This document shows, piece after piece, positions 37,565 through 46,473 of a DNA stretch of 64,000 bases; position 1 is the first letter of the stretch; each line of letters opens with the position of its first letter. The stretch lies in NCBI RefSeq assembly GCF_007830355.1, contig NZ_VLKO01000013.1, positions 1 through 64,000 of the forward strand, in the 5' to 3' direction. Source of the DNA: Flavobacterium tiangeerense (lineage in GTDB: Bacteria > Bacteroidota > Bacteroidia > Flavobacteriales > Flavobacteriaceae). The notes under the pieces are model-generated. The model was not told the origin of the DNA. It saw only the letters and a program-made list of their open reading frames with translations, and did not search any database. Position numbers and translations under genes: made by a program.

Positions 37565-37669
37565 AATACTAAGTAAGGACTAAAAGTACTGAATTAACAT
37601 TTTAAAAATATTGATTTTCAATTAATTAACCTTTGTTTAAAGTAGTTTGAACCATTTGCTTTAAAATTG

Positions 37670-38482
37670 CTATATTTTCTTTTTTAAACCCCATTCAGCC
37701 CAAGATCCATCATAAACAGAGCAATTGTCACTCTCAATCAAAGCATATGCTAAAACGATTATGCAAGCGGTAACTCCGGATCCACAGTAAACTATAATTG
37801 GCTTAGCGCTTGGTTTTAGAACGGTTTTAAGTTCCTCAGGTTGTAAAAAGGTATTGTTTTGAAGAACACTTGTGTAGGGAATGTTTATCGCCTTTGGAAT
37901 ATGTCCGCTTTGAAGTCCAGCTCTGGTCTCTTTTACGATACCATTATAACGGTTCTCAATACGGGCGTCAACTATAAGATATTTTTGGTCAATAATGTTT
38001 CTTTCAACTTGATGTTTAGTTTTTACCAGTTCTTTTTGAAAATCAACTTTAAAATCACCAAGATTATATATTTCATTTTCTGGAATGGTCTCTACAGGGT
38101 AATTGTCTTTAATCCATTGTGGCAAGCCACCGTCAAGCACAGCAATGTTTGTAAATCCCATAACTTGAAAGATCCACCAAGCTCTTGGGCTAGAGTAAAT
38201 TCCTAAGTTGTCATACACTACCAGAATGCTGTTTTTTGAAATGCCAATTTTTCTTGCCTCATCTTCAAATTGACTTGGACTTGGTATGGAATTGGGTAAT
38301 GGATTATTTTGATCGCTGAATGCTGTTTTTAAATCAAAAAATCGAGCGTTTGGTATTCTGAGATTTTCAAAATCAGACAGTGTTTTAGCCTGATTTTCTT
38401 TAAGACTAGCGTCTAAGATTATTAGATTGGGTAAATCAAGATTTTTGTAAAGCCATTCTACCGATACTATTGTTGAGGTCAT
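37670..38482 (-). CDS. sseA: Thiosulfate/3-mercaptopyruvate sulfurtransferase (two rhodanese domains)
   Basis: The 270-residue protein has two tandem rhodanese domains. The inactive N-terminal domain spans about 5-130 (YDNLGIYSSPRAWWIF). The catalytic C-terminal domain spans about 160-270 with active Cys233 in the loop CGSGVT. CGSGVT with that length is typical of mercaptopyruvate sulfurtransferases, against CRKG-like loops in thiosulphate enzymes. It moves sulphane sulphur to an acceptor such as thioredoxin or cyanide. Cytoplasmic. The gene symbol follows the family and is not otherwise supported. Confidence 0.87.
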   Translation of the reverse strand: MTSTIVSVEWLYKNLDLPNLIILDASLKENQAKTLSDFENLRIPNARFFDLKTAFSDQNNPLPNSIPSPSQFEDEARKIGISKNSILVVYDNLGIYSSPRAWWIFQVMGFTNIAVLDGGLPQWIKDNYPVETIPENEIYNLGDFKVDFQKELVKTKHQVERNIIDQKYLIVDARIENRYNGIVKETRAGLQSGHIPKAINIPYTSVLQNNTFLQPEELKTVLKPSAKPIIVYCGSGVTACIIVLAYALIESDNCSVYDGSWAEWGLKKKI

Positions 38483-38530
38483 TTTTTTTCATTTTGACAA
38501 AGAAATAAAACTTCTGGATTATAAAGTAAA

Positions 38531-38567
38531 AAAAAAGTCCAAAAACGGATAGTTTTTGGACTTTCTT
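38531..38567 (-). terminator. Terminator of the DUF3276 gene
   Basis: AAAGTCCAAAAAC pairs with GTTTTTGGACTTT (5-nt loop). A and T runs lie on both sides. It ends 23 nt from the stop codon. Confidence 0.85.
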
Positions 38568-38589
38568 GGTGTAAGTAAGGAACTAAAAA

Positions 38590-38970
38590 TTAAATATCAT
38601 CAAAATCTATATCTGTAAATGTTGATGTTTGTGGTAAGCTATCATCGTCTTGTTTCTCTAAAGCATATTCTTTTTTGAAATCTTTTTGGTGTCTTTCAGA
38701 TATTACTTCTTCACCTTTGTGATTTAATACATAAGAAGTCATTTCGTCAAGAATTTCTGCAAAAGCAGTAAAATCCTCTTTGTACAAGTAGATTTTATGT
38801 TTTTTAAAATGAAACGATCCATCTTCTTCTGTAAATTTTTTACTCTCGGTAATGGTGATGTAGTAATCATCAGCCTTAGTAGCGCGCACATCAAAGAAAT
38901 ACGTTCTTCTTCCAGCTCTTAAAACTTTAGAAAATATTTCTTCTTTTTCTAACATGTCATGTTCTCTCAT
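38590..38970 (-). CDS. PUR-family nucleic-acid-binding protein (DUF3276)
   Basis: The 126-residue protein contains one PUR-alpha-like repeat: EEIFSKVLRAGRRTYFFDVRATKADDYYITITESKK in its N-terminal half, then HKIYLYKEDFTAFAEIL. Spirochaete and Bacteroidota members bind DNA and RNA, for example Borrelia BpuR. The C-terminus is acidic (DDDSLPQTSTFTDIDFDDI). I chose the ATG giving MREHDMLEKEE because the upstream in-frame codon is TTG. The gene is likely a single unit. Confidence 0.85.
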   Translation of the reverse strand: MREHDMLEKEEIFSKVLRAGRRTYFFDVRATKADDYYITITESKKFTEEDGSFHFKKHKIYLYKEDFTAFAEILDEMTSYVLNHKGEEVISERHQKDFKKEYALEKQDDDSLPQTSTFTDIDFDDI

Positions 38971-39041
38971 ATTCCTTTCAGTCAATTTATCGTTGTTAAA
39001 TAGCGCTCAAAAATCTATAAAAAATATGTATTATCCAACAA

Positions 39042-40802
39042 TTAAATCATTTCTTTTTCTGAAAGTTGTTTTAAATGCAGGTCGGCATAATACCCTTCTT
39101 GATTTATCAATTGATTATGAGAACCTTGTTGAATAATTTGTCCGTTGTCTATTATAATTATGTTGTCTGCATTCTTTGCTGATGATATTCTATGGCTAAC
39201 AATAATAGTTGTTTTGTCTTTGCAAATAGCATTAAGATTGTTCAAGATAGCCTCTTCGGTTTCGGTATCCACAGCAGACAAGCAATCGTCAAATAATAAA
39301 ATAGGTGAATTTTTTATGATGGCTCTTGCAATAGATACGCGTTGTTTTTGTCCTCCAGAAAGTGTAATACCGCGTTCTCCAAGTACTGTTTCATATTGTT
39401 TGTTGAACCCCATGATATTGTCATGAACAACGGCACTTTTGGCGGCAGCTTGTACTTCTTGATCCGTTGCGTTTTCTTTACCAAACTTGATGTTGTTTTT
39501 AATACTGTCAGAGAATAAAAATGCATCCTGAGGAACAATACCGATGCTGTTACGAAGGTCAAATAAGTTTAATGTACTTATTTCAGCTGAATCTATGGTT
39601 ACCTTACCGCCAGACACATCATACATACGAGATATTAACGATAAAATAGTTGATTTACCAGATCCCGTTTTACCTAAAATAGCCAATGTTTCCCCTTTTT
39701 TAACGGTAAATGAAATATCTTTTAAAGCTTGAATATTGGTGTCTTCATAGGTGTAACTCACGTTATGAAATGCAATACTACCTTCAATAACAGATTTGTT
39801 AGGATTGTTGTTTTTAATCTCGGGTTCTATTTTAAGAAATTCATTAAGTCTTTTTTGAGAAGCTTCTGCTTCTTGAACCATAGATGAAACCCAACCCAGT
39901 GAGGCAACTGGCCAAGTTAACATATTAACGTACAAGATGAATTCAGCAATGGTTCCAATACTTTTTATAGATCCGTTGATGTACATGAGACCACCAAAAT
40001 AAATCACCACCAAGTTACTTATACCAATTAAAGCCATCATTAAGGGTCCAAATAACGATTGTACTTTGGCTAGATTTAAGCTTTTGCTTTTACTTTCCTC
40101 GGCAAGATTTACCATATTTTGTTGGTGCTGCTGCTCTAATGAGTAGGCTTTGATCACTCTAATTCCAGAGAAAATCTCTTGTGAGAAACTAGAAATTTTT
40201 GATAAATACTGTTGAAAAATAGTGCTTCGCGAATTTATTTCAGAGCTCAATTTAAAGATAGCATACGATAAAATAGGCAGCGGTAATAAGGTGTACAAAG
40301 TCAATATAGGAGACACGTTGTACATATACACAATTACTATTGCAAACCTAATTATTGTGTTTATAGTATACATCACTGCGGGTCCTACATACATACGCAC
40401 TTTTGAAACGTCCTCGCTAATGCGGTTCATTAAATCTCCTGTACGGTTTTGTTTGTAAAAATTTTGAGTTAAGTTTTCGTATTGTCTGAATACTTCATTT
40501 TTTAAATCAAACTCGATGTGTCTGGACATCACAATTAGCGTTTGTCTCATCAAGAAGGTCAAAAGACCGGCTATTATTGTAGTTGCAATAATCAGTAATA
40601 TATTGGATATCAATTCGTCTTTAATAGCGGACTTAGCTACTGATGTATCTTTGGCGAAAGCCTCAATTACCATAAAAGATTGACTGATCAACTTTGGGGT
40701 AAAAAGCATGAATATTTGAGCGATAATTGTAAATACGATTCCTAATAAAAAGCTGTATTTATATTTGACGAAATATTTATTTAAATAACGTAATTCTTTC
40801 AT
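39042..40802 (-). CDS. ABC exporter, fused permease-ATPase (MsbA/MdlB-like)
   Basis: Half-transporter of 586 residues, working as a homodimer or heterodimer in the inner membrane. Six transmembrane helices (about 15-310) precede the ATPase. It has Walker A GKTGSGKST, the ABC signature LSGGQKQRVSIARAI, Walker B ILLFDDCLSAVD and an H-loop VSHRIS. It resembles lipid and multidrug exporters. The substrate is unknown. In many flavobacteria an ABC exporter of this kind lies divergent from leucine dehydrogenase, as here. Confidence 0.88.
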   Translation of the reverse strand: MKELRYLNKYFVKYKYSFLLGIVFTIIAQIFMLFTPKLISQSFMVIEAFAKDTSVAKSAIKDELISNILLIIATTIIAGLLTFLMRQTLIVMSRHIEFDLKNEVFRQYENLTQNFYKQNRTGDLMNRISEDVSKVRMYVGPAVMYTINTIIRFAIVIVYMYNVSPILTLYTLLPLPILSYAIFKLSSEINSRSTIFQQYLSKISSFSQEIFSGIRVIKAYSLEQQHQQNMVNLAEESKSKSLNLAKVQSLFGPLMMALIGISNLVVIYFGGLMYINGSIKSIGTIAEFILYVNMLTWPVASLGWVSSMVQEAEASQKRLNEFLKIEPEIKNNNPNKSVIEGSIAFHNVSYTYEDTNIQALKDISFTVKKGETLAILGKTGSGKSTILSLISRMYDVSGGKVTIDSAEISTLNLFDLRNSIGIVPQDAFLFSDSIKNNIKFGKENATDQEVQAAAKSAVVHDNIMGFNKQYETVLGERGITLSGGQKQRVSIARAIIKNSPILLFDDCLSAVDTETEEAILNNLNAICKDKTTIIVSHRISSAKNADNIIIIDNGQIIQQGSHNQLINQEGYYADLHLKQLSEKEMI

Positions 40803-40946
40803 TTTTAGTGAGATATTCTGTGTTTTGTAACTTTTTTATAATGTTTAGCTAACTTTTTACAAGATTATATTGCTGATTATCAAGTGAAAGTTATTGATAA
40901 ATTAATGATTTTTTCCAGAAATGTTACTGCATATTTAAATTTTATG

Positions 40947-40954
40947 TAGATTTG
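40947..40954 (+). promoter_or_regulatory. TANNTTTG -7 element of leucine dehydrogenase
   Basis: TAGATTTG lies 51 nt before the ATG. A TTAC at 40924-40927 is a weak -33 candidate. Confidence 0.55.
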
Positions 40955-41004
40955 GCTAGTCTTTTTGACAAATTCATAAATGTCTCACTATTAAAACTTA
41001 CACA

Positions 41005-42111
41005 ATGAAAGCAGATTTTACAACTGGAAAAGAACTTCAAAAAATGGATCCTGTTTTTGGTCAATTATCATTTGATGATCACGAGCAAATTGTATTTTGT
41101 AATGACAAAGATACGGGTTTAAAAGCAATTATTGGTATTCATAATTCGGTAATGGGACCCGCATTAGGTGGTACAAGGATGTTTAATTATGCTAATGAGT
41201 GGGAAGCACTAAATGATGTTTTGCGTCTTTCACGCGGGATGACCTACAAAGCAGCTATAACAGGTCTAAATATAGGTGGTGGTAAAGCAGTTATTATAGG
41301 TGATGCTAAGACTCAAAAAAATCCTGCATTAATGCGTAAATTTGGAGAGTTTGTACATTCATTAAGTGGACGTTATATTACTGCAGAAGATGTGGGAATG
41401 GAAACGGCAGATATGGATATTGTAAGAGATGTAACTCCTTATGTTACTGGAATTTCTGAATCTAGAGGTGGTGCTGGAAATCCATCTCCAGTTACGGCTT
41501 ACGGGGTGTATTTGGGAATGAAAGCGGCTGCTAAACAACAATTTGGTACCGATGTATTAAGTGGTAAGAAAGTATTAGTTCAAGGTATAGGACACGTTGG
41601 AGAAACATTGGTAGACTATTTAACCAAAGAAGGAGCCATTGTTACTATTGCTGATATAAATGAAGAAAAACTTGTAGAAGTAGGAGCAAAATATAATGCT
41701 GAAATTTACAGAGGTGAAGATCTTTACACTGCTGATGTAGATATTTACGCGCCATGTGCTATGGGTGCGACTTTAAATGATAGTACTATTTCAAAACTAA
41801 AAGCAAAAGTTGTTGCTGGTGCAGCAAACAACCAGCTTGCAGATGAGAACATTCATGGAGCTTTATTGCAACAAAAAGGAATTTTGTATGCTCCAGATTT
41901 CTTGATTAATGCAGGTGGAATTATTAACGTTTATGCAGAGTTAGCTCATTATGATAAAGCAGAAATCATGCGTAAAACCGAAAATATTTATAACACTACG
42001 CTAGAAATATTTGATTATGCTATTGCCAATAATTGTACAACACATCAAGCGGCACTTACTATTGCACAAAATAGAATTGATCAAAGAAAATTAGAGAACA
42101 GTAAAAAGTAG
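41005..42111 (+). CDS. Leucine (Glu/Leu/Phe/Val-type) dehydrogenase
   Basis: NAD-dependent oxidative deaminase of branched-chain amino acids, probably leucine to 4-methyl-2-oxopentanoate plus ammonia. The 368-residue protein shows the family block MGPALGGTRMF, catalytic Lys82 (GMTYKAA) and Lys94 (GGGKAV), the AEDVG motif and an NAD dinucleotide fold VQGIGHVGETLV (about 195). The short length fits leucine/valine dehydrogenase rather than glutamate dehydrogenase. With HMG-CoA lyase at 47.7 kb, it covers the two ends of leucine catabolism. Confidence 0.9.
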   Translation: MKADFTTGKELQKMDPVFGQLSFDDHEQIVFCNDKDTGLKAIIGIHNSVMGPALGGTRMFNYANEWEALNDVLRLSRGMTYKAAITGLNIGGGKAVIIGDAKTQKNPALMRKFGEFVHSLSGRYITAEDVGMETADMDIVRDVTPYVTGISESRGGAGNPSPVTAYGVYLGMKAAAKQQFGTDVLSGKKVLVQGIGHVGETLVDYLTKEGAIVTIADINEEKLVEVGAKYNAEIYRGEDLYTADVDIYAPCAMGATLNDSTISKLKAKVVAGAANNQLADENIHGALLQQKGILYAPDFLINAGGIINVYAELAHYDKAEIMRKTENIYNTTLEIFDYAIANNCTTHQAALTIAQNRIDQRKLENSKK

Positions 42112-42128
42112 TTTTCATACTCAGCTGC

Positions 42129-42168
42129 CAGTATTTAGTGATGCATTATTTGATATCACTAAATACTG
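42129..42168 (+). terminator. Inverted repeat after leucine dehydrogenase
   Basis: CAGTATTTAGTGAT pairs with ATCACTAAATACTG (14 bp, 12-nt loop). There is no T run, so it may be a processing or stability hairpin and not a classic terminator. It lies 18 nt after the stop. Confidence 0.6.
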
Positions 42169-42225
42169 ATTGCTGAATACTTCAAAATAAGCGATTATAT
42201 ATTTTATTTTAAAAAATGAAATCCT

Positions 42226-42233
42226 TATTTTTG
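42226..42233 (+). promoter_or_regulatory. TANNTTTG -7 element of nusB
   Basis: TATTTTTG lies 30 nt before the nusB GTG start. Confidence 0.55.
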
Positions 42234-42262
42234 CACCCTAATAAATTTAAAGTTCTTACAAG

Positions 42263-43207
42263 GTGGTAAATAGAAGACACATACGCGTAAAGGTCATGCA
42301 ATCCATTTATGCAATGCATCAAAGCGGTTCAGATAGTTTGGAAAAAGAGGAAAAATTCCTTTATTATAGTATAGATAGTATCCAAGATTTGTACCTTATA
42401 ATGCTCTCTTCATTGATTGAAATTTGTAAGACTGAAACTGTTTATTTGCATAAATCAAGCTTAAAACATTTAGCTACTCCAGAAGAACGTAATCCAAACG
42501 AAAAATTTATTAAAAATAAAATTTTTCAAATCCTCTCTGATAATAATTCATTAAGCATAGCACTTGAGGATCGTAAAATTAACAATTGGTCATTAAATGA
42601 TGATTATATTGTTTTGCTACTTAACGAAATTAAAGCTAGTAAGCTATATCTGGATTACATGCAAAGTGGTATAAACACATTTGAAGAAGATCGACAATTT
42701 ATTGTGGACTTATTCATGCAAGTGATCGTTCCAAATGAAAAACTGTATGATTACCTTGAAGATGATAAATTAACTTGGGTTGATGATATTCCACTGGTTA
42801 ACACGCATATCATTAAGCAATTAAAAGCAATCAAGGCTGGTGAAGATGACAATTTTAGAGTTCCAAAATTGTACAAGGATAATGAAGATAGAGATTATGT
42901 AAAAGAGTTGTTTCGTAAAACAGTTTTGAACGAAAAAGATCTTGCAAAAGAATATCTTGACAAAACACCTAATTGGGACAGTGAAAGAATAGCAGAAATT
43001 GATACCATTATTTTGAAAATGGCAATTTGTGAGTTTCTAAAATTTCCATCTATTCCTGTAAAAGTAACATTGAATGAATATCTTGAAATTGCCAAAGAAT
43101 ATTCTACCCCAAAAAGTAGTATATTTATCAATGGTATTCTAGATAACCTAGTAAAAGAATTGAATACAAATAATAGAATTATCAAAGCCGGTCGCGGTTT
43201 GATGTAA
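42263..43207 (+). CDS. nusB: Transcription antitermination factor NusB (long form)
   Basis: NusB binds boxA RNA with NusE and drives antitermination of rRNA operons. The protein is 314 residues, about twice E. coli NusB. The helical NusB core lies in the C-terminal half (NWDSERIAEIDTIILKMAICEFL, PVKVTLNEYLEIAKEYSTPKSSIFINGIL). The N-terminus keeps RRHIRVKVMQSIYAMHQ. This long form is usual in Bacteroidota. It starts with GTG. yajC follows after 20 bp, so they form an operon. Confidence 0.92.
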   Translation: MVNRRHIRVKVMQSIYAMHQSGSDSLEKEEKFLYYSIDSIQDLYLIMLSSLIEICKTETVYLHKSSLKHLATPEERNPNEKFIKNKIFQILSDNNSLSIALEDRKINNWSLNDDYIVLLLNEIKASKLYLDYMQSGINTFEEDRQFIVDLFMQVIVPNEKLYDYLEDDKLTWVDDIPLVNTHIIKQLKAIKAGEDDNFRVPKLYKDNEDRDYVKELFRKTVLNEKDLAKEYLDKTPNWDSERIAEIDTIILKMAICEFLKFPSIPVKVTLNEYLEIAKEYSTPKSSIFINGILDNLVKELNTNNRIIKAGRGLM

Positions 43208-43227
43208 TAAAAAAAATAAAAAAAAAC

Positions 43228-43500
43228 ATGGAACAATTACAGCAGTTTGCCCCTTTCATTTTAATGTTTGTTGTTATCTATTTCTTTATGATTAGACCAC
43301 AACAAAAAAGAGCTAAAAATGAGAAGACATTTGAAAGCAGCTTAAAAGTGGGAGATAAAATCATTACCAAAAGTGGATTGCACGGAAAAGTTGCTGAACT
43401 AGCAGAAACTACAGTGGTAATTGAGACTATGTCTGGTAAATTAAAAATGGAGCGTTCAGCAATTTCAATGGAAATGAGCGCAGCGTTAGTGAAAAAATAG
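43228..43500 (+). CDS. yajC: Preprotein translocase accessory subunit YajC
   Basis: Single-span inner-membrane protein associated with SecDF. The 90-residue product has one N-terminal transmembrane segment (FAPFILMFVVIYFFMI), the MIRPQQKRAK motif right after it, and the cytoplasmic SLKVGDKIITKSGLHGKV fold. It is transcribed with nusB and ends in a strong terminator. ybbR and coaE, which often follow yajC in related genomes, are absent here. Confidence 0.95.
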   Translation: MEQLQQFAPFILMFVVIYFFMIRPQQKRAKNEKTFESSLKVGDKIITKSGLHGKVAELAETTVVIETMSGKLKMERSAISMEMSAALVKK

Positions 43501-43517
43501 TAGTAAACAACACAAAT

Positions 43518-43556
43518 AAAAAGTCCCAAATTAGATTTTAATTTGGGACTTTTTTA
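43518..43556. terminator. Terminator after nusB-yajC
   Basis: AAAAGTCCCAAATTA pairs with TAATTTGGGACTTTT around a short loop. A and T runs on both sides let it also serve the convergent lysine-rich gene. Confidence 0.9.
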
Positions 43557-43572
43557 TTTTCACAAGGAGCAT

Positions 43573-44040
43573 TTATTTTTTATTCTTTTTATTCTTTTTT
43601 GCTTTTTTTGATTTAGCTTTAGCTTTTTTTGCTTTCAGTTTTGCTTTTACTTTAGCTTTTTTGGCTTTGTCTTTTTTAGTTTTCTTTGCTTTTTTAGCTT
43701 TGGCTTTAGCTTTTTCTTTGGCATTCGCCTTTGCTACTTTTTTCTTTTCTTTATCTTTCATTTTTACTTTGTTTTTATTCTTTTCTTTTTTGTCTTTCTT
43801 TTCCTTTTTATCCTTGTCATTCAATACTTCCTCAACTGAAGAAGTGATAACTTCTTCTTCTGATGCTGGTGTTTCAATATCAGTAGTTTCAGTATCAAGT
43901 GATGGGTTTTCTGTTGTGTCTTCAGTCTCTACAGAAGTAGCTGTTTTTTTTGCTGCAGGAGCGCGTCTTGCTCTAACGGGTTTAGTAGTCTCAGGTGTAG
44001 ATTCTGGTGTGAGGTTTGTTTCCTCTTCGTGTGATGTCAT
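43573..44040 (-). CDS. Lysine-tailed, histone-H1-like basic protein
   Basis: The 155-residue protein has a bipartite composition. Residues 1-70 are acidic and Ser/Thr/Pro-rich (TTENPSLDTETTDIETPASE) with one short RARRAPAAKK basic patch. Residues about 74-155 are mostly Lys and Ala in short repeats (KAKAKKAKKTKKDKAKKAK). The DNA shows matching AGCTTT/TGCTTT hexamer repeats. Lysine-rich Hc1-like proteins in bacteria bind DNA or RNA. That role is an inference from composition. No signal peptide. The antisense reading frame is a composition artefact. Confidence 0.65.
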   Translation of the reverse strand: MTSHEEETNLTPESTPETTKPVRARRAPAAKKTATSVETEDTTENPSLDTETTDIETPASEEEVITSSVEEVLNDKDKKEKKDKKEKNKNKVKMKDKEKKKVAKANAKEKAKAKAKKAKKTKKDKAKKAKVKAKLKAKKAKAKSKKAKKNKKNKK

Positions 44041-44228
44041 AAAAAAAGTAGTTTATAGTTGTTTGATGTTATAATAAATCACAATATTAATAAATTGTTA
44101 TTTTTACGTTAGTAAATGTAGTGATTTTATTCATTGCTCAATGTTAAGCTTTTGTTTTAGGAGTTTTTTTTTACAAGCATATGTTTGCAGATCACAATTC
44201 ATTCTGTTGTTGATTTATATTCAAAAAA

Positions 44229-44256
44229 AAAGTCTCCTATCAGAGATGGAGACTTT
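44229..44256 (-). terminator. Terminator of pepT
   Basis: AGTCTCC pairs with GGAGACT around a 10-nt loop, with A and T runs outside. It lies 24 nt past the pepT stop. Confidence 0.8.
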
Positions 44257-44279
44257 TGAATTATGAAATAAATGTTTCG

Positions 44280-45518
44280 TTATAGTTTTGTTGTCAATTC
44301 GGCTATTTTAACAATTACGTCAACAGCTTTTTGCATACTTTCTACTGGTACATATTCGTATTTCCCATGAAAATTATGACCTCCAGCAAAAATATTAGGA
44401 CATGGAAGTCCTTTGTATGAAAGTTGTGATCCATCAGTTCCACCTCGAATAGGTTTGATCAATGGTTTTATATTCAATTCTCTCATTGCTTGCTCGGCAA
44501 TATCAACAATGTATTTTACGGGCAATACTTTTTCTTTCATATTGTAATACTGATCTTTTATTTCTGTAATTACAATATCCTCTCCAAATTGCCTAGCGTA
44601 TTTTTTATTGATTTTAGCGGTTATTTTTTCAATGAGTTCTTTTCTTTTCTCAAATTTTTTCTTGTTATGATCTCTGATTATCAATTCTAAAACTGTTTCT
44701 TCGATATTTCCAGAAAGGTGGTGAACATGAAAAAAACCTTCATAGCCTTTTGTTTGCTCAGGAGTTTCATCAGATGGTAATTGATTGATAAAATCATTGG
44801 CAATTAGCATGGAGTTGATCATTTTTCCTTTGGCATATCCAGGATGAACACTTTTTCCTTTGAAAGTTATTTTGGCTCCAGCCGCATTAAAATTCTCATA
44901 TTCGAGTTCGCCTACTTGGCTTCCGTCCATAGTGTATGCCCATGCTGCTCCAAATTCTTCAACGTCAAAATGATGAGCACCACGACCTATTTCTTCATCT
45001 GGTGTAAAACCAACTCTGATTTTCCCGTGTTTGATTTCAGGATTGTTGATTAAGAATTCCATTGCCGTTACAATTTCAGTGATTCCGGCTTTGTCATCGG
45101 CTCCTAATAAAGTGGTTCCATCGGTTGTTATTAAGGTTTGCCCTTTATATTGTAATAGGTCTTTAAAATAATCTGGGGATAAAATGATGTTTTTTTCAGC
45201 GTTTAACACAATGTCTTTACCATCATAATTGGGAACTATTTGCGGTTTTACATTGGCACCACAAAAATCTGGTGAGGTATCAAAGTGTGATATAAAACCT
45301 ATTGTAGGTACTTCATGATCTACATTGCTAGGTAACGTGGCCATGATATATGCTTTGTCATCAATAGTCACATCTTGCATTCCAATATTTTTTAGCTCTT
45401 CAACCAGTTTGTTTGCTAAGTCCCATTGTTTTGGAGTGCTTGGCGTGGTTGGTGAGTTGGCATCAGATTCTGTATCAATTATAACATAACTGATGAAGCG
45501 GTCAATGATATGTTGCAT
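44280..45518 (-). CDS. pepT: Peptidase T (tripeptide aminopeptidase)
   Basis: Zinc M20B peptidase that removes the N-terminal residue from tripeptides in the cytoplasm. The 412-residue protein has metal and catalytic motifs [48 protein letters not shown] and [18 protein letters not shown]. The length is typical. Single gene with its own promoter and terminator. Confidence 0.95.
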   Translation of the reverse strand: MQHIIDRFISYVIIDTESDANSPTTPSTPKQWDLANKLVEELKNIGMQDVTIDDKAYIMATLPSNVDHEVPTIGFISHFDTSPDFCGANVKPQIVPNYDGKDIVLNAEKNIILSPDYFKDLLQYKGQTLITTDGTTLLGADDKAGITEIVTAMEFLINNPEIKHGKIRVGFTPDEEIGRGAHHFDVEEFGAAWAYTMDGSQVGELEYENFNAAGAKITFKGKSVHPGYAKGKMINSMLIANDFINQLPSDETPEQTKGYEGFFHVHHLSGNIEETVLELIIRDHNKKKFEKRKELIEKITAKINKKYARQFGEDIVITEIKDQYYNMKEKVLPVKYIVDIAEQAMRELNIKPLIKPIRGGTDGSQLSYKGLPCPNIFAGGHNFHGKYEYVPVESMQKAVDVIVKIAELTTKL

Positions 45519-45536
45519 GGTTTAATTTGTTTTATG

Positions 45537-45544
45537 CAAATATA
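45537..45544 (-). promoter_or_regulatory. TANNTTTG -7 element of pepT
   Basis: The minus strand reads TATATTTG, 18 nt before the pepT ATG. Confidence 0.55.
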
Positions 45545-45631
45545 ATTTTTTCCACATGGATTTTGATTCTCATTAAGAACATTTTTTGATTTTTATTTGA
45601 GCATTATAGCTTTAGCAATATTACTTTGTCA

Positions 45632-45660
45632 CAAAAAAAAACCACTCGAAAGTGGTTTTA
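45632..45660 (-). terminator. Terminator of the coiled-coil gene
   Basis: AAAACCACT pairs with AGTGGTTTT around CTCGA-like loop bases, next to an A run (a T run on the minus strand). Confidence 0.85.
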
Positions 45661-45663
45661 CGT

Positions 45664-46191
45664 TTAATCTCTTACTTTACTCAATTTTTTTTCTGCTTTT
45701 GCAACATCTTCTTTTAAATTGTTGATTTTGATTTGTTGCTTGCTAATTTTAATATTTTCTTTTTCTATTTGAGTAGGATCTAGTTTTCGATTGTCTTTTT
45801 TCTTTTCGAATTTTTCCATGTTATCTAGCAATTTTTTCTCGGTAGTAGCGAGCTTTTCTTTGCTTTTTTGAACCGACTTTTCAGCAGCAAGTATCCTACT
45901 TTGTTTTAAAGCAAAATCCCTTTGTTCTTTATCTGCTTTGTGTTTTTCTTTTTCTGTTTCTTCGGCTTGGTTAAGTGCTTTTTTATCATTTTTCAGTCTT
46001 TCTTTGAGCATTTTTTCTTCGGCTTTTAAAGCTTTATTTGCTGCTTGAGTAGCTTTTTTTATGCTGTCATTTTTAGTAACTTCTACAGAGGATTTAGAGT
46101 TTGGTAATTGCGTGTCTTTTTTGACATCTTGCGCAAAGAATACTTGAACAGTGCAAAGCAATATTGCTGTTGTTATTATTTTAATTTTCAT
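45664..46191 (-). CDS. Secreted coiled-coil protein, unrecognised
   Basis: The 175-residue protein has a signal peptide (MKIKIITTAILLCTVQVFFA). It is then almost entirely highly charged helix with heptad-like Leu/Ala spacing (KALKAEEKMLKERLKNDKK, NLKEDVAKAEKKLSKV). It likely forms a periplasmic coiled coil. Similar Lys/Glu-rich exported proteins occur across flavobacteria without a known role. There is no lipobox and no repeat at DNA level. Confidence 0.7.
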   Translation of the reverse strand: MKIKIITTAILLCTVQVFFAQDVKKDTQLPNSKSSVEVTKNDSIKKATQAANKALKAEEKMLKERLKNDKKALNQAEETEKEKHKADKEQRDFALKQSRILAAEKSVQKSKEKLATTEKKLLDNMEKFEKKKDNRKLDPTQIEKENIKISKQQIKINNLKEDVAKAEKKLSKVRD

Positions 46192-46445
46192 AGATTTTAA
46201 TTTAAGTTGTTATTCATCCATTTGTTAGGAATATTTTCAATTTGCTAAAATTATGTCATTTTAAGTAAATAACAAGTTAAATAAGACTAAAAGTTAACAA
46301 ATAGAGCTTTTATTTTATGTTTTTGTTGAGAAATAAGTTTGTCGTTTTATCTTTTCAAGACTTTTATTTTGTTTTATATTACCAATGATTCAAGTAACAT
46401 CGTTATATTTTTTTTCTAAAAATTTATTTATCGCTGGGATAGTTC

Positions 46446-46453
46446 TATTTTTG
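46446..46453 (+). promoter_or_regulatory. TANNTTTG -7 element of pyrD
   Basis: TATTTTTG lies 20 nt before the pyrD ATG. Confidence 0.6.
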
Positions 46454-46473
46454 CATGACACAACAACACAATC

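Noticed and set aside
43661..44074. Long plus-strand ORF opposite the lysine-rich gene
   Set aside because: Its Phe/Ser/Leu/Ala repeats are the mirror of the Lys/Ala codons on the other strand. There is no start context or promoter.
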